A DNA stretch of 64,000 nt, from positions 744,001 to 808,000 of the forward strand of contig NZ_CANMQD010000001.1 in the NCBI RefSeq assembly GCF_947499945.1. Direction: 5' to 3'. A model generated the notes under the pieces. That model was not told the origin of the DNA. It did no database searches and was given only the letters and a program-made list of their open reading frames with translations. Position 1 is the first letter of the stretch. Every line of letters begins with the position of its first letter. Source of the DNA: an uncultured Sulfitobacter sp. (lineage in GTDB: Bacteria > Pseudomonadota > Alphaproteobacteria > Rhodobacterales > Rhodobacteraceae). Made by a program: the position numbers and the translations under genes. Shown piece after piece: positions 27,347-36,529 of the stretch.

Positions 27347-28459
27347 ATGAGTGAATCCCAACCTTTCGAGATATTTCTTGTCACCGTTCCAGGATTGGAA
27401 ACAGTCCTGTGCGAAGAAGCGCTGGAGCGTGGTTTCACCGGCGCTGTTGCCGTGCCGGGCGGTGTGACATTTCAGGGCAACTGGCACGATGTTTGGCGGG
27501 CCAACCTCACCTTGCGTGGCGCGACACGTGTGCTGGCGAGGATTGGCGGCTTTCTCGCCTTCCATCTGGCGCAACTCGACAAACGCTCGCGTAAATTTCC
27601 ATTTGGTGATCTGCTGCGCCATGATGTGCCCTTAAGGGTTCAGGTCGCAACTAAAGCGTCGAAAATCTACCATGCGGGCGCCGCGACACAACGGATTGAA
27701 ACAGCGTTGAAAGACACTCATGGCCTGACGCTTGATCCCGAGGCGACGCTGGTCCTCAAGGTACGCATCGACGACAACAACGTCCTGTTCAGCCTCGATA
27801 CTTCAGGCGAAAGCCTGCACAAGCGCGGCCATAAAGAAGCTGTCGGCAAAGCACCTATGCGCGAAACGCTGGCCTATCTGATGCTGCGCAAAGCGGGCTA
27901 CACAGGGTCCGAACCTGTTGTTGACCCCATGTGTGGCTCTGGCACGTTTGTCATTGAAGCCGCAGAGGTTGCAGCAGGATTTCTGGCCGGACGCTCGCGC
28001 AGCTTTGCTTTTCAAGACCTCGCCAATTATGACGGCGCAACCTTTGAAGCGATGAAGGAAGTCGAAACAAGAACGCCTGATTTCCGCTACTATGGCTCCG
28101 ACCGCGATGCGGGTGCGATCCGCATGGCAAAAGCAAACGCCGATCGTGCAGGCGTTGGCGTCATGACCCAATTCGTCAACCACGCCGCAGGGGAGCTTAT
28201 GCCCCCTGAAGGACCAAAAGGCCTTGTGATCGTGAACCCGCCTTATGGCGCACGCATCGGCAATAAAAATCTGCTCTACCCGCTGTATGGTACGCTGGGG
28301 CAAACCCTGCTGACACGGTTTAAAGGCTGGCGCGTGGCCCTTGTCACTTCCGAGCCTGCATTGGCAAAAGCGACCAAACTCCCGTGGAAACCCCAAGGTC
28401 CCGCAATTGCCCATGGCGGTATGAAAGTGTGGCTTTGGCAGACGCCGCCGCTTAGATAA
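27347..28459 (+). CDS. THUMP-domain RNA (guanine-N2) methyltransferase, RlmL-type
   Basis: A 370-residue protein with an N-terminal THUMP-like RNA-binding part (V-P-G-L-E-x-V-L-C-E-E-A, G-A-T-R-V-L) and a C-terminal Rossmann methyltransferase domain. The methyltransferase motifs are D-P-M-C-G-S-G-T-F-V-I-E-A-A for SAM binding and N-P-P-Y-G-A-R-I-G for the catalytic loop. Family members make m2G in 23S rRNA (RlmL N-terminal half) or related positions. It lacks the second RlmK methyltransferase domain of E. coli RlmL, as is normal for alphaproteobacteria. It is followed closely by kdsA. Confidence 0.9.
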   Translation: MSESQPFEIFLVTVPGLETVLCEEALERGFTGAVAVPGGVTFQGNWHDVWRANLTLRGATRVLARIGGFLAFHLAQLDKRSRKFPFGDLLRHDVPLRVQVATKASKIYHAGAATQRIETALKDTHGLTLDPEATLVLKVRIDDNNVLFSLDTSGESLHKRGHKEAVGKAPMRETLAYLMLRKAGYTGSEPVVDPMCGSGTFVIEAAEVAAGFLAGRSRSFAFQDLANYDGATFEAMKEVETRTPDFRYYGSDRDAGAIRMAKANADRAGVGVMTQFVNHAAGELMPPEGPKGLVIVNPPYGARIGNKNLLYPLYGTLGQTLLTRFKGWRVALVTSEPALAKATKLPWKPQGPAIAHGGMKVWLWQTPPLR

Positions 28460-29320
<861 letters not shown>

Positions 29321-29572
29321 GTGGACTATCAGGCCACAATTGGCAGGCTTAACGAACCATTCAAAAACGGTCGTTTTTGGGGCGGTCGGTGCAAATGCAG
29401 CGCATGGCGGCTCTGAGCCCACTTTGCCGAGTTTCTGTGTCGCAGCAAATGCCCGGTTAAGGGAACCTACAAACGGACTTAACAATGGCCACGCTAAGGT
29501 CGCAGAGAGATTTCGGCCATACCCAAGATCGTTCTTGTAGAAAGTGTTGAGGACCCCGCGATCTTGTATGCT
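29321..29572. other. Intergenic region after kdsA (252 bases)
   Basis: No gene is seen. An A/T-rich 8-bp hairpin CAAAAACG/CGTTTTTG (29362-29379) may end the kdsA transcript. The rest resembles the degenerate, non-coding filler common between Roseobacter genes, though I cannot align it here. Confidence 0.4.
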
Positions 29573-30727
29573 TCAGGACGCTGACCTGAGCGCGTTCGAG
29601 ATATTCTCCATCATCGCGTCACAGGCAAAAAGATCACTTTTGGTTAAACCTTCGTCCGGCTTGTGCCCGTCAGACGCCATCTCCCCGGGTCCGATCACGA
29701 CGGTTTTGAGGCCAAGCTCTGCAAAAAATCCCGCCTCGGTTCCGAAGGGCACCTTGGTTATGCCAAGATTGCCAGCCATCGTGTGAGCCCACGCAACAGA
29801 TGTATCTGATGGATCGCTGTTCAGACCGGGATAGGCATTGATTACCTCAACTGTGACGGGTGGTGCAGATTGATGAGCAGCGCTCACATTTTTGGCGACG
29901 TCCTCGATGTCGCGCTGGATATTCTGTGCTGGTGTTTCGACAAGGTGGCGAAACTCCATGTGCAACACGGCAGTCTCAGGAACGATATTTAAAGCACGTC
30001 CACCGTGGATTTCACCGATATGCACTGTCGAATACGGAATGCTGTATGCGTCATCATGAGGGCCAGAAGCCAGTCGGGCTTGAAGTTTGCGGGTTTGATG
30101 CACGAAATCGGCGGCGACGTGAATGGCATTCACGAACTGGGGCGCGAGAGCGCTGTGGCCTGCTTGGCCGTGGCAAGTCACCTTGAGGGCTGTCTTGCCT
30201 TTGTGCCCTGTTGCAACCTTCATCGATGTTGGTTCTCCAACGATCACGATGCGTGGCTTACCAATCAACTGGCGCAGTTCAGGCATCATTTGCCGTATCC
30301 CGACGCAGCCAATTTCCTCGTCATAAGAAATCGACAGGCTGAGCGGAGCTGAAAGGGGCGTTTTCCCTACTCTCTCTGCCAGCGCTAAAGCAGAGGCAAG
30401 AAAACCCTTCATATCAGTGGTTCCGCGACCAAAGATACGGTCCCCCTCGTCGGTTAGCAAAAACGGTGGTCGCGTCCAAACCTGCCCGTCAACTGGCACC
30501 ACATCTGTGTGGGCGGACAAACAAACGCCGCCTTCGACATCGGGTCCAATCGTTGCGAACAAGCCGGCCTTGTTTCGGTCAGGCGACCAGATGCGCGTCA
30601 CTTTAAAGCCTGCATCTTGCAACAGGCCCTGCACCCAATCGATGAGGTCAAGATTGCTTTCGTGGCTGACTGTTGGAAAGGCTATCAGCTTTTCCAACAG
30701 TTGCAGAGTCCGTGTTGAAGTGGTCAT
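29573..30727 (-). CDS. argE: ArgE-type acetylornithine deacetylase (M20 peptidase family)
   Basis: A 384-residue zinc hydrolase. Metal-site motifs are S-A-H-T-D-V-V-P-V, G-R-G-T-T-D-M-K-G-F and S-Y-D-E-E-I-G-C with the general-base Glu. ArgE removes the acetyl group from N-acetylornithine, but M20 relatives also act on other N-acyl amino acids. It is the last gene of the minus-strand catabolic set, 24 bases after the DgcA-like gene, so here it may deacylate a pathway intermediate rather than serve arginine synthesis. The symbol reflects the family only. Confidence 0.82.
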   Translation of the reverse strand: MTTSTRTLQLLEKLIAFPTVSHESNLDLIDWVQGLLQDAGFKVTRIWSPDRNKAGLFATIGPDVEGGVCLSAHTDVVPVDGQVWTRPPFLLTDEGDRIFGRGTTDMKGFLASALALAERVGKTPLSAPLSLSISYDEEIGCVGIRQMMPELRQLIGKPRIVIVGEPTSMKVATGHKGKTALKVTCHGQAGHSALAPQFVNAIHVAADFVHQTRKLQARLASGPHDDAYSIPYSTVHIGEIHGGRALNIVPETAVLHMEFRHLVETPAQNIQRDIEDVAKNVSAAHQSAPPVTVEVINAYPGLNSDPSDTSVAWAHTMAGNLGITKVPFGTEAGFFAELGLKTVVIGPGEMASDGHKPDEGLTKSDLFACDAMMENISNALRSAS

Positions 30728-30751
30728 TTAAATGCCTGACTGGTTACTGCG

Positions 30752-32821
30752 TTAATCCACTGCAAGCTGCGTGATTTCGCGCCGGAATGGAAGCTCATCA
30801 CCGATGTCCTCACCATCCAGCTCGCGTGCATAGCGGTGGCCTGCATAGGTTGCCCAAGCAATCGGCCCCGGTGCATTTGCATCACCGATCAGCTTTACAG
30901 ATTTAATGCCTGCATCCGCCCATTCAGCCTCCCGCAGCTTTAGATCGTTATACACTGTGTTGTTCTCGATCCGTGATGACACGAGCAAAACGGCATCACA
31001 CGCAAGAGGTCGCGTTATCTCGGTGAACATACAATTGGTCACAACATGATCCTTCGCGATCTCTGTAACGCCACGGTTGAGTTCGATGGTCACACCCATT
31101 TTGGCCAAGCGACGATGAATTTCATGCTGTTCAAGCGTATTGAGCGTCCATTCACTGACATACGCTGCCGGTGTGATCAGCGTGACGCTACAGCCCTTTT
31201 GGATCAGAAGTTCTGCCATGACTCCGCCCATGTAGTAATGGTCGTCGTCATAAATCACGACATGGCCCGTTGGGTTTGCATTCCCCATCAAGTCATCTGG
31301 CGTGAAAATCGGCATCGCGTTATCAGTTGGGAACGGAACCACATGTTGGCGCGAAACACCGTCGCGTCGCCACTTTGCACCCGTCGCGATACAAATGTTC
31401 TCAAACCCGAATTCAAGGATACTGTCCGCGTCGAGTTCGCTGTCAAAGTAGCTTTCGACATTTCCCTTTTGGCTCAACTGGTATTCACGGTAATCTGCCA
31501 CGCGCCCCCATGCGCTCAGACCGGGAAGATGGCGTTCGCGGGCCACGCGTCCGCCCAGAACCGTTCCCGCTTCGGCCAATGCCACGTCATAGCCGCGCTC
31601 GGCTGCGGCACGTGCCGCCTCAAGCCCAGCAGGACCCGCGCCAATCACAAGAACATTAGAGCTGTTGCCTTTGAGGTTCATCCGTTCGGGATGCCAGCCC
31701 TTGCGCCATTCTTCCATAAAGGTGGGGTTCTGCGTGCAGCGGCTGATCGACATTGTCATGTCGCCTGTGACACAAATATTGCAGCCAATGCATTCACGGA
31801 TGTCTTCGATCCGACCTTCTTCGATCTTTTTAGGCAAGAACGGATCGGCAATCGACGGGCGTGCGCAGCCGATGAAATCCAGCGTGCCAGATTTTATCAT
31901 CTTGACCATGACATCGGGGCTAGTAAAGCGCCCAACGCCAACGATTGGTTTGTCGGTTAGCTCGTGGATACCTTTGACCAAATCATGTTGCGCCGCCTCC
32001 TCTTTGAAACGAGACGGGCCAGAGCAATCTTCCCACGTCCCTTGCGCCAAATCCCATAGGTCAGGCAAGTTGCGGTTCATTTCCACAAACTCACGAACCT
32101 CGGCATTCGAGAAGCCAAGTTCTCCGATAGATTCATCCAATGAAACACGTAATGTGATGCCCATGGTATCACCCACAGCATCGCGCATGTCCGCAATGAC
32201 TTCATTCACAAACCGCGCACGGTTTTCCAAACTGCCGCCATATTCGTCCGTGCGGTGGTTCGTTGCACGGCTCAGAAAATGTTGGAAAATCCCGAACCCA
32301 TGCGCCCCGTAGAGACAGATCAGATCAAAACCAGCTTCTTGGGATCGCTTCGCCGCATTCACAAACCAACGCCGTAAGTCTTTGATATCGGTTTTGTCCA
32401 AGGCGCGGGCCTGAACCGGATCATTGGTAAACGTGCGAATAGGCTGTGCGGAGACAGCCATCGGCACCTCTTTGGTATAAAGGTTCGGACCATTCACACC
32501 TGAATAGGCCAGCTGAATGCCCGCCAACGCACCGTGCTCTTTCATCTTGTCAGACATTTTGTGCAGCATGGGGATGTCTTTATCTTCCCAAAGGCGTAGC
32601 TCAATAAAAGGCGTGATTTCAGAGGTGTGATGCATCTCGCACTGCTCGGTAAAAATAACGCCCCAGCCGCCCTCTGCCTTCGACCCGCGCATGGCTGCGG
32701 CCGCAGATGGATCACGGTATCCGCCGCCATTGCAGTGTGGAACCTGATAAAACCTGTTCTTGGCCGTGACCGGCCCGATCTGCATGGGTTCAAAAAGAAT
32801 GTCGTAGCGAGGGTCACGCAC
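30752..32821 (-). CDS. DgcA/trimethylamine-dehydrogenase-type flavo-iron-sulfur N-demethylase
   Basis: A 689-residue fusion of an old-yellow-enzyme TIM barrel (N-terminal) with an FAD/NAD(P)-binding domain (G-A-G-P-A-G at 394-399). Trimethylamine dehydrogenase landmarks are kept: Cys30 in Q-V-P-H-C (covalent FMN site), Tyr171 and His174 in the active site, and a 4Fe-4S motif of Cys344, Cys347, Cys350 and Cys362. Residue 60 is Gln where trimethylamine dehydrogenase has Tyr. Gln is found in dimethylamine dehydrogenase and in DgcA/StcD-like enzymes acting on dimethylglycine or N-methylproline. An oxidative N-demethylase of a methylated amine or amino acid is therefore likely. The exact substrate is unknown. 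Confidence 0.85.
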   Translation of the reverse strand: MRDPRYDILFEPMQIGPVTAKNRFYQVPHCNGGGYRDPSAAAAMRGSKAEGGWGVIFTEQCEMHHTSEITPFIELRLWEDKDIPMLHKMSDKMKEHGALAGIQLAYSGVNGPNLYTKEVPMAVSAQPIRTFTNDPVQARALDKTDIKDLRRWFVNAAKRSQEAGFDLICLYGAHGFGIFQHFLSRATNHRTDEYGGSLENRARFVNEVIADMRDAVGDTMGITLRVSLDESIGELGFSNAEVREFVEMNRNLPDLWDLAQGTWEDCSGPSRFKEEAAQHDLVKGIHELTDKPIVGVGRFTSPDVMVKMIKSGTLDFIGCARPSIADPFLPKKIEEGRIEDIRECIGCNICVTGDMTMSISRCTQNPTFMEEWRKGWHPERMNLKGNSSNVLVIGAGPAGLEAARAAAERGYDVALAEAGTVLGGRVARERHLPGLSAWGRVADYREYQLSQKGNVESYFDSELDADSILEFGFENICIATGAKWRRDGVSRQHVVPFPTDNAMPIFTPDDLMGNANPTGHVVIYDDDHYYMGGVMAELLIQKGCSVTLITPAAYVSEWTLNTLEQHEIHRRLAKMGVTIELNRGVTEIAKDHVVTNCMFTEITRPLACDAVLLVSSRIENNTVYNDLKLREAEWADAGIKSVKLIGDANAPGPIAWATYAGHRYARELDGEDIGDELPFRREITQLAVD

Positions 32822-32876
32822 GGGGAATACTCCTGCAAGGGAAAGGGTGTTGAACCAGTGGTGACAGAATAATGGG

Positions 32877-32925
32877 TTAGGCTAAAGTCGCGGTTGCGAA
32901 ACCCCAGCTTAGGCTAGAGTTAAGC
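32877..32925 (-). promoter_or_regulatory. Candidate LysR-type operator upstream of the DgcA-like gene
   Basis: TTAGGCTAAAGT (32877-32888) recurs as TTAGGCTAGAGT (32909-32920), 32 bases apart. The second copy sits in an inverted repeat, GCTTA-N9-TAAGC (32907-32925). The site lies upstream of the oxidoreductase gene and at the end of the LysR gene that could recognise it. No footprint-level evidence is available. Confidence 0.35.
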
Positions 32926-33858
32926 CACGTCGGTGATCGGCAGCCCCGGAAAACCCCAGTTAGAAACTGTCTGCGTCGTATGATCGATAAACGCGTTTAC
33001 CGATAGAATGCTGCGGGCACCTTCGGGCACGATAAAGCCCAATCGCATCGGGCGATGGGTGCCTTCGAGAGGAATAAACCGCAATACGCGCCCATCCGGA
33101 GACAGATCCGAATGCGGACGAATATTGGCAACGGAAAAGCCGAATCCATTCGCGACCAGTGACCTCATGACAGCCATATCGCGCGTCCGCTCAACAATGT
33201 TGGGGACAACGCCAGCGCGTTCAAAAATGCTCATAAAATAGGTGCGGCTTATTGGGAGGTCGAGCAGCACCATCGGATAGTCCGCTAGAATTTCGGCCGA
33301 AACCGTCTTGCGGTCCGCAAGGGGGTGATCAGCGGCAACCACCGCATAAAGCGGCAAGGACCGCAGAGGAATGAACTCCAAATCTGGCGGCACCTCAAGA
33401 TCGTAAGAGAGAGCCACGTCAATATCTGCGCGTCGCAGTTTTTCGATGAGAGTCCGTTGGTCACACTCAATCTGCGACATGCGAACATCTGGATGCGTTT
33501 GCTGAAACCCGCGGCGGATTGCAGGCAAGAGAACCTGTGCGAATGTCAAAAGGCACCCGACGCTCAGCGGACCCTGCACTACGCCAGATATCGCACCGGC
33601 AAGACGATTTAAGCTATCGGCCTCTGCCAAGACCTTTCGGGCTTGCTCCATAAATTGCCGACCAGGTTGTGTCAGGCTTAATCCATGGGCGTGTTTTCGA
33701 ACGAACAACGGCAGACCAAACTCGTCTTCCAGCTGGGAAATCGCGGCTGAAATTGAGGGCGACGAAACGTTGACTTGCGCACTTGCTTGCGCAATCGAGC
33801 CGTGCTCACCAACAGAGACGAAGTATTCCAGTTGCCGAAGGGTAAATCGCAAAGCCAT
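32920..33858 (-). CDS. LysR-family transcriptional regulator
   Basis: A 312-residue regulator. The N-terminal winged helix-turn-helix reads L-R-Q-L-E-Y-F-V-S-V, then S-I-A-Q-A-S-A-Q-V-N-V-S-S-P-S-I-S-A-A-I-S-Q-L-E-type spacing. A periplasmic-binding-fold effector domain follows (from about residue 90). It is embedded in the minus-strand catabolic set between the aldehyde dehydrogenase and the DgcA-like gene, and probably controls this set and the facing transporter genes in response to a pathway compound. The ATG at 33858 is the usual family start; seven extra residues are possible. Confidence 0.93.
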   Translation of the reverse strand: MALRFTLRQLEYFVSVGEHGSIAQASAQVNVSSPSISAAISQLEDEFGLPLFVRKHAHGLSLTQPGRQFMEQARKVLAEADSLNRLAGAISGVVQGPLSVGCLLTFAQVLLPAIRRGFQQTHPDVRMSQIECDQRTLIEKLRRADIDVALSYDLEVPPDLEFIPLRSLPLYAVVAADHPLADRKTVSAEILADYPMVLLDLPISRTYFMSIFERAGVVPNIVERTRDMAVMRSLVANGFGFSVANIRPHSDLSPDGRVLRFIPLEGTHRPMRLGFIVPEGARSILSVNAFIDHTTQTVSNWGFPGLPITDVA

Positions 33859-33901
33859 ACATCTGTTATGCAACGCCACACAAAAGTATCAAGCGCTGTT
33901 T

Positions 33902-35398
33902 TCAGGTCGCATACTTAATCCATGTGGTTTTGAGTGCTGTGTATTTATCGAAGCTATGCAACGACAAGTCGCGTCCAAATCCAGATTGCTTCATGCCCCC
34001 GAACGGCGTTATCGCACTTAACGCGTCAACAGTGTTTACGGATACAGTTCCCGCCATCAACCTGTCAGAAACGCGCAGTGCACGGCTTAAATTATCTGTC
34101 CAGACAGACGCGGCCAGCCCGTAAATGCTGTCATTGGCCATGCGCACGGCATCGGCTTCGGTATCGAACGGGATAACGGATAGCACAGGGCCAAAAATCT
34201 CGTCGCGAGCAAGAGCATCGTCGTGGCTCACATCATCGAAGATTGTCGGTTGCACAAAACAGCCTTTACCGTCGACCTGAACCTGCTCACCACCCACCAC
34301 AAGGTTCGCGGTCTTCTTGCCAGCCTCGACAAACCGCATGACGCCTTCGGTCTGCTTGCGGTCGACAATCGCCCCCATTTTCGAGGCCGGATCAAGCGGG
34401 TCACCCGGCTGTAAATCTTTTGCCCGTGCGATCAGTTTTTCAACAAACTCATCCTTGATAGACCGTTCGACATAAAGCCGCGAATTGGCGGAGCAAACCT
34501 CGCCCTGATTAAAGAAGATTCCGAAGGCTGCCATATCCGCCGCCGCATCAAGATTTTCACAATCCGCAAATATAAGGTTCGGACTTTTGCCGCCTGTTTC
34601 AGGCCAGATTTGTTTCAGGTTCGACTGCCCTGAATATTCCATGAATTTCTTGCCGATCGTGGTCGATCCGGTGAAGGCAAGGCAGTCCACATCCATGTGA
34701 AGCCCTAAAGCCTGACCCGCAGTGTGGCCAAAACCAGGCACAACGTTGAGGACGCCGTCAGGCAGGCCCGCTTCGACAGCCAGTTCAGCAAGCCGCAAAG
34801 CAGAAAGCGGAGACTGTTCAGCCGGCTTCAGGACAACCGAATTACCCGCAGCCAAAGCAGCGGCCGCTTTCCAAGTCGCCATATCGAGCGGGAAGTTCCA
34901 AGGTGTCACTGCGCCAACAACTCCCAACGGAATACGGGCAACGATAGCCAAATTTCCAGGGGCAGTTGGCGCAACCTCGTCATATATTTTATCGATAGCT
35001 TCGGCATACCACTGAAAGAAATGCGCTGACCCAGGCGCATCAATTGTCGCGGCGTCGGTGACCAGTTTACCCATATCGAGGCTATCAAGCAGCGCGAACT
35101 CTTCTAGGTTTTCACGGATCAGATCGGCCAGTTTTAAGAGCACCGCTTTGCGGTGTGCAGGGTCTGTGCGCGACCAAATACCGGCCTCAAATGCGGCGCG
35201 GGCCGACGATACCGCGCGATTCACATCCTCTACATCACATGCGGCAACGTCAGCCAAAACGGCGTCCGTCGCTGGATTGATCGACTGGAACGTGTCACCC
35301 GAGGCGGCATCAACAAATTTTCCGTTGATGAAGGCTTGGTGGCGCAATGTGAGGCCAGAGGCCCGCTTGGTCCAGTCGGCTTTGGTATAATCCAGCAT
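33902..35398 (-). CDS. NAD(P)+-dependent aldehyde dehydrogenase (PuuC-like)
   Basis: A 498-residue aldehyde dehydrogenase with all catalytic residues: Asn168 in P-W-N-F-P, Glu267 in P-E-T-G-G-K-S-P, and Cys302 in N-Q-G-E-V-C-S-A. The sequence resembles the gamma-glutamyl-gamma-aminobutyraldehyde/betaine-aldehyde dehydrogenase group. In this cluster it would oxidise the aldehyde released by amine oxidation or dealkylation. It lies 15 bases downstream of the DUF1028 gene, within one operon. Confidence 0.93.
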   Translation of the reverse strand: MLDYTKADWTKRASGLTLRHQAFINGKFVDAASGDTFQSINPATDAVLADVAACDVEDVNRAVSSARAAFEAGIWSRTDPAHRKAVLLKLADLIRENLEEFALLDSLDMGKLVTDAATIDAPGSAHFFQWYAEAIDKIYDEVAPTAPGNLAIVARIPLGVVGAVTPWNFPLDMATWKAAAALAAGNSVVLKPAEQSPLSALRLAELAVEAGLPDGVLNVVPGFGHTAGQALGLHMDVDCLAFTGSTTIGKKFMEYSGQSNLKQIWPETGGKSPNLIFADCENLDAAADMAAFGIFFNQGEVCSANSRLYVERSIKDEFVEKLIARAKDLQPGDPLDPASKMGAIVDRKQTEGVMRFVEAGKKTANLVVGGEQVQVDGKGCFVQPTIFDDVSHDDALARDEIFGPVLSVIPFDTEADAVRMANDSIYGLAASVWTDNLSRALRVSDRLMAGTVSVNTVDALSAITPFGGMKQSGFGRDLSLHSFDKYTALKTTWIKYAT

Positions 35399-35413
35399 TT
35401 CGATATTCCTTGA

Positions 35414-36088
35414 TTATTCGTCGCCCGGCACGCCGTAAGATGGTGCCTCTCGTGGGTCGATTGCGCGCTGCACATAGGCGTCCAGCTGCGGCTTGTAGAT
35501 GTCCCACAGGTTGGAAATTGCGGAAATCGGGCAGTCCTCAGTCCAATCGCAACGTAGATCTGCAACGGGCCATGCGACCTTGTCGACCAAAAGCATACCC
35601 GCAGAATGCAGCGGACCCGCCTCGCCACCTGCAGCCAAACCTGCCCGCATTGCAGCAATTAAGCGGTCGCCAAGGTGGCCGGAGCTCGCAAGAAAGCCGT
35701 CAACAACAGCTTGCGGCACGCCGTCATTCGCCAATATGTTGCCGCCTGATGCAACGTCTTTGCCTTGCGCCTGTGTCCAAATCCCGAGTGAATTCGGGCC
35801 AGAGTGGATCGCGGTGGCTCCATGTTTATCGACCGCCAAAACCTGACGGTATTCGATGAACTTTCCTTGTTCGCGAACACGCTCAATCGCGTCAGCCGCG
35901 CCCATTCCGCTTTGCATCAAATCGAGCGCAAGCGGGCCAAGCGTGGGGTCAGTCACGTTTTGAGACGCAACAGCACCGACACCTGCACGCGCATAAGCGC
36001 AACGCGCCGCAACGGCAGGGGACGACGACGATATCGCAAGACCAAACATGCCCGTATCAGCGCACCGGGCGACCAATGAATATGTCAT
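35414..36088 (-). CDS. DUF1028 (Ntn-hydrolase fold) protein
   Basis: A 224-residue protein matching DUF1028: M-T-Y-S-L-V-A-R at the start, then F-G-L-A-I-S-S-S-S-P-A-V, G-A-V-A-S-Q-N, and a late L-R-C-D-W-T-E-D-C-P-I. The family has an Ntn-hydrolase-like fold. Its members recur in gene clusters for degrading nitrogenous compounds next to RidA, amidases and peptidases, but no reaction is firmly assigned. Its start overlaps the RidA stop by 4 bases, implying coupled synthesis. Confidence 0.88.
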   Translation of the reverse strand: MTYSLVARCADTGMFGLAISSSSPAVAARCAYARAGVGAVASQNVTDPTLGPLALDLMQSGMGAADAIERVREQGKFIEYRQVLAVDKHGATAIHSGPNSLGIWTQAQGKDVASGGNILANDGVPQAVVDGFLASSGHLGDRLIAAMRAGLAAGGEAGPLHSAGMLLVDKVAWPVADLRCDWTEDCPISAISNLWDIYKPQLDAYVQRAIDPREAPSYGVPGDE

Positions 36089-36501
36089 TCTGGGATCACC
36101 GCCGTGCCGTCAATCTCGACCAACCATTCCGGTCGTGCCAGCGCTTGCACCACCAAGCCCGTTGAAACAGGATGCACGTCTTTGATGTATTCGCCCATCG
36201 TGCGGTAAACCGCTTCACGGTGACGCACGTCCGTGATGTAGACTACAACTTTGACGAGGTGCTCCATTGTGCCACCCGCTTCCTCGATCAGTTGGCGAAT
36301 GTTTTGCATCACCTTATGCGTCTGCTCGACTGGATCATGGCTGACGATGTTTTCGAAATCGTCGAGGTTTTGCGGACATTGCCCGCGCAGCCAAACGGTT
36401 TTACCACCCTGCGTGACAACAGCTTGGCAAAGATCGTTATCTAGGCGTTGTTCGGGATAAGTGTCTGAGGTGTTGAACTTGCGGATGCGTATATGCGCCA
36501 T
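36085..36501 (-). CDS. RidA/YjgF family protein
   Basis: A 138-residue protein of the RidA superfamily, whose members hydrolyse reactive enamine/imine intermediates released by PLP and flavin enzymes. It shows G-G-T-M-E-H-L-V-K-V-V-V-Y-I-T-D and the C-terminal L-V-Q-A-L-A-R-P-E-W-L-V-E-I-D-G-T-A block with the substrate-binding Arg and Glu. In the cluster it could deaminate the imine product of amine oxidation. It lies between the FAD oxidoreductase gene and the DUF1028 gene. Confidence 0.92.
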   Translation of the reverse strand: MAHIRIRKFNTSDTYPEQRLDNDLCQAVVTQGGKTVWLRGQCPQNLDDFENIVSHDPVEQTHKVMQNIRQLIEEAGGTMEHLVKVVVYITDVRHREAVYRTMGEYIKDVHPVSTGLVVQALARPEWLVEIDGTAVIPE

Positions 36502-36529
36502 GGGATGTCCTTCTAAGTAACTGAGGAAT

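Noticed and set aside
31046-31960. 304-codon plus-strand frame opposite the N-demethylase gene
   Set aside because: The N-demethylase reading has intact cofactor motifs across the whole region. The opposite frame has none.
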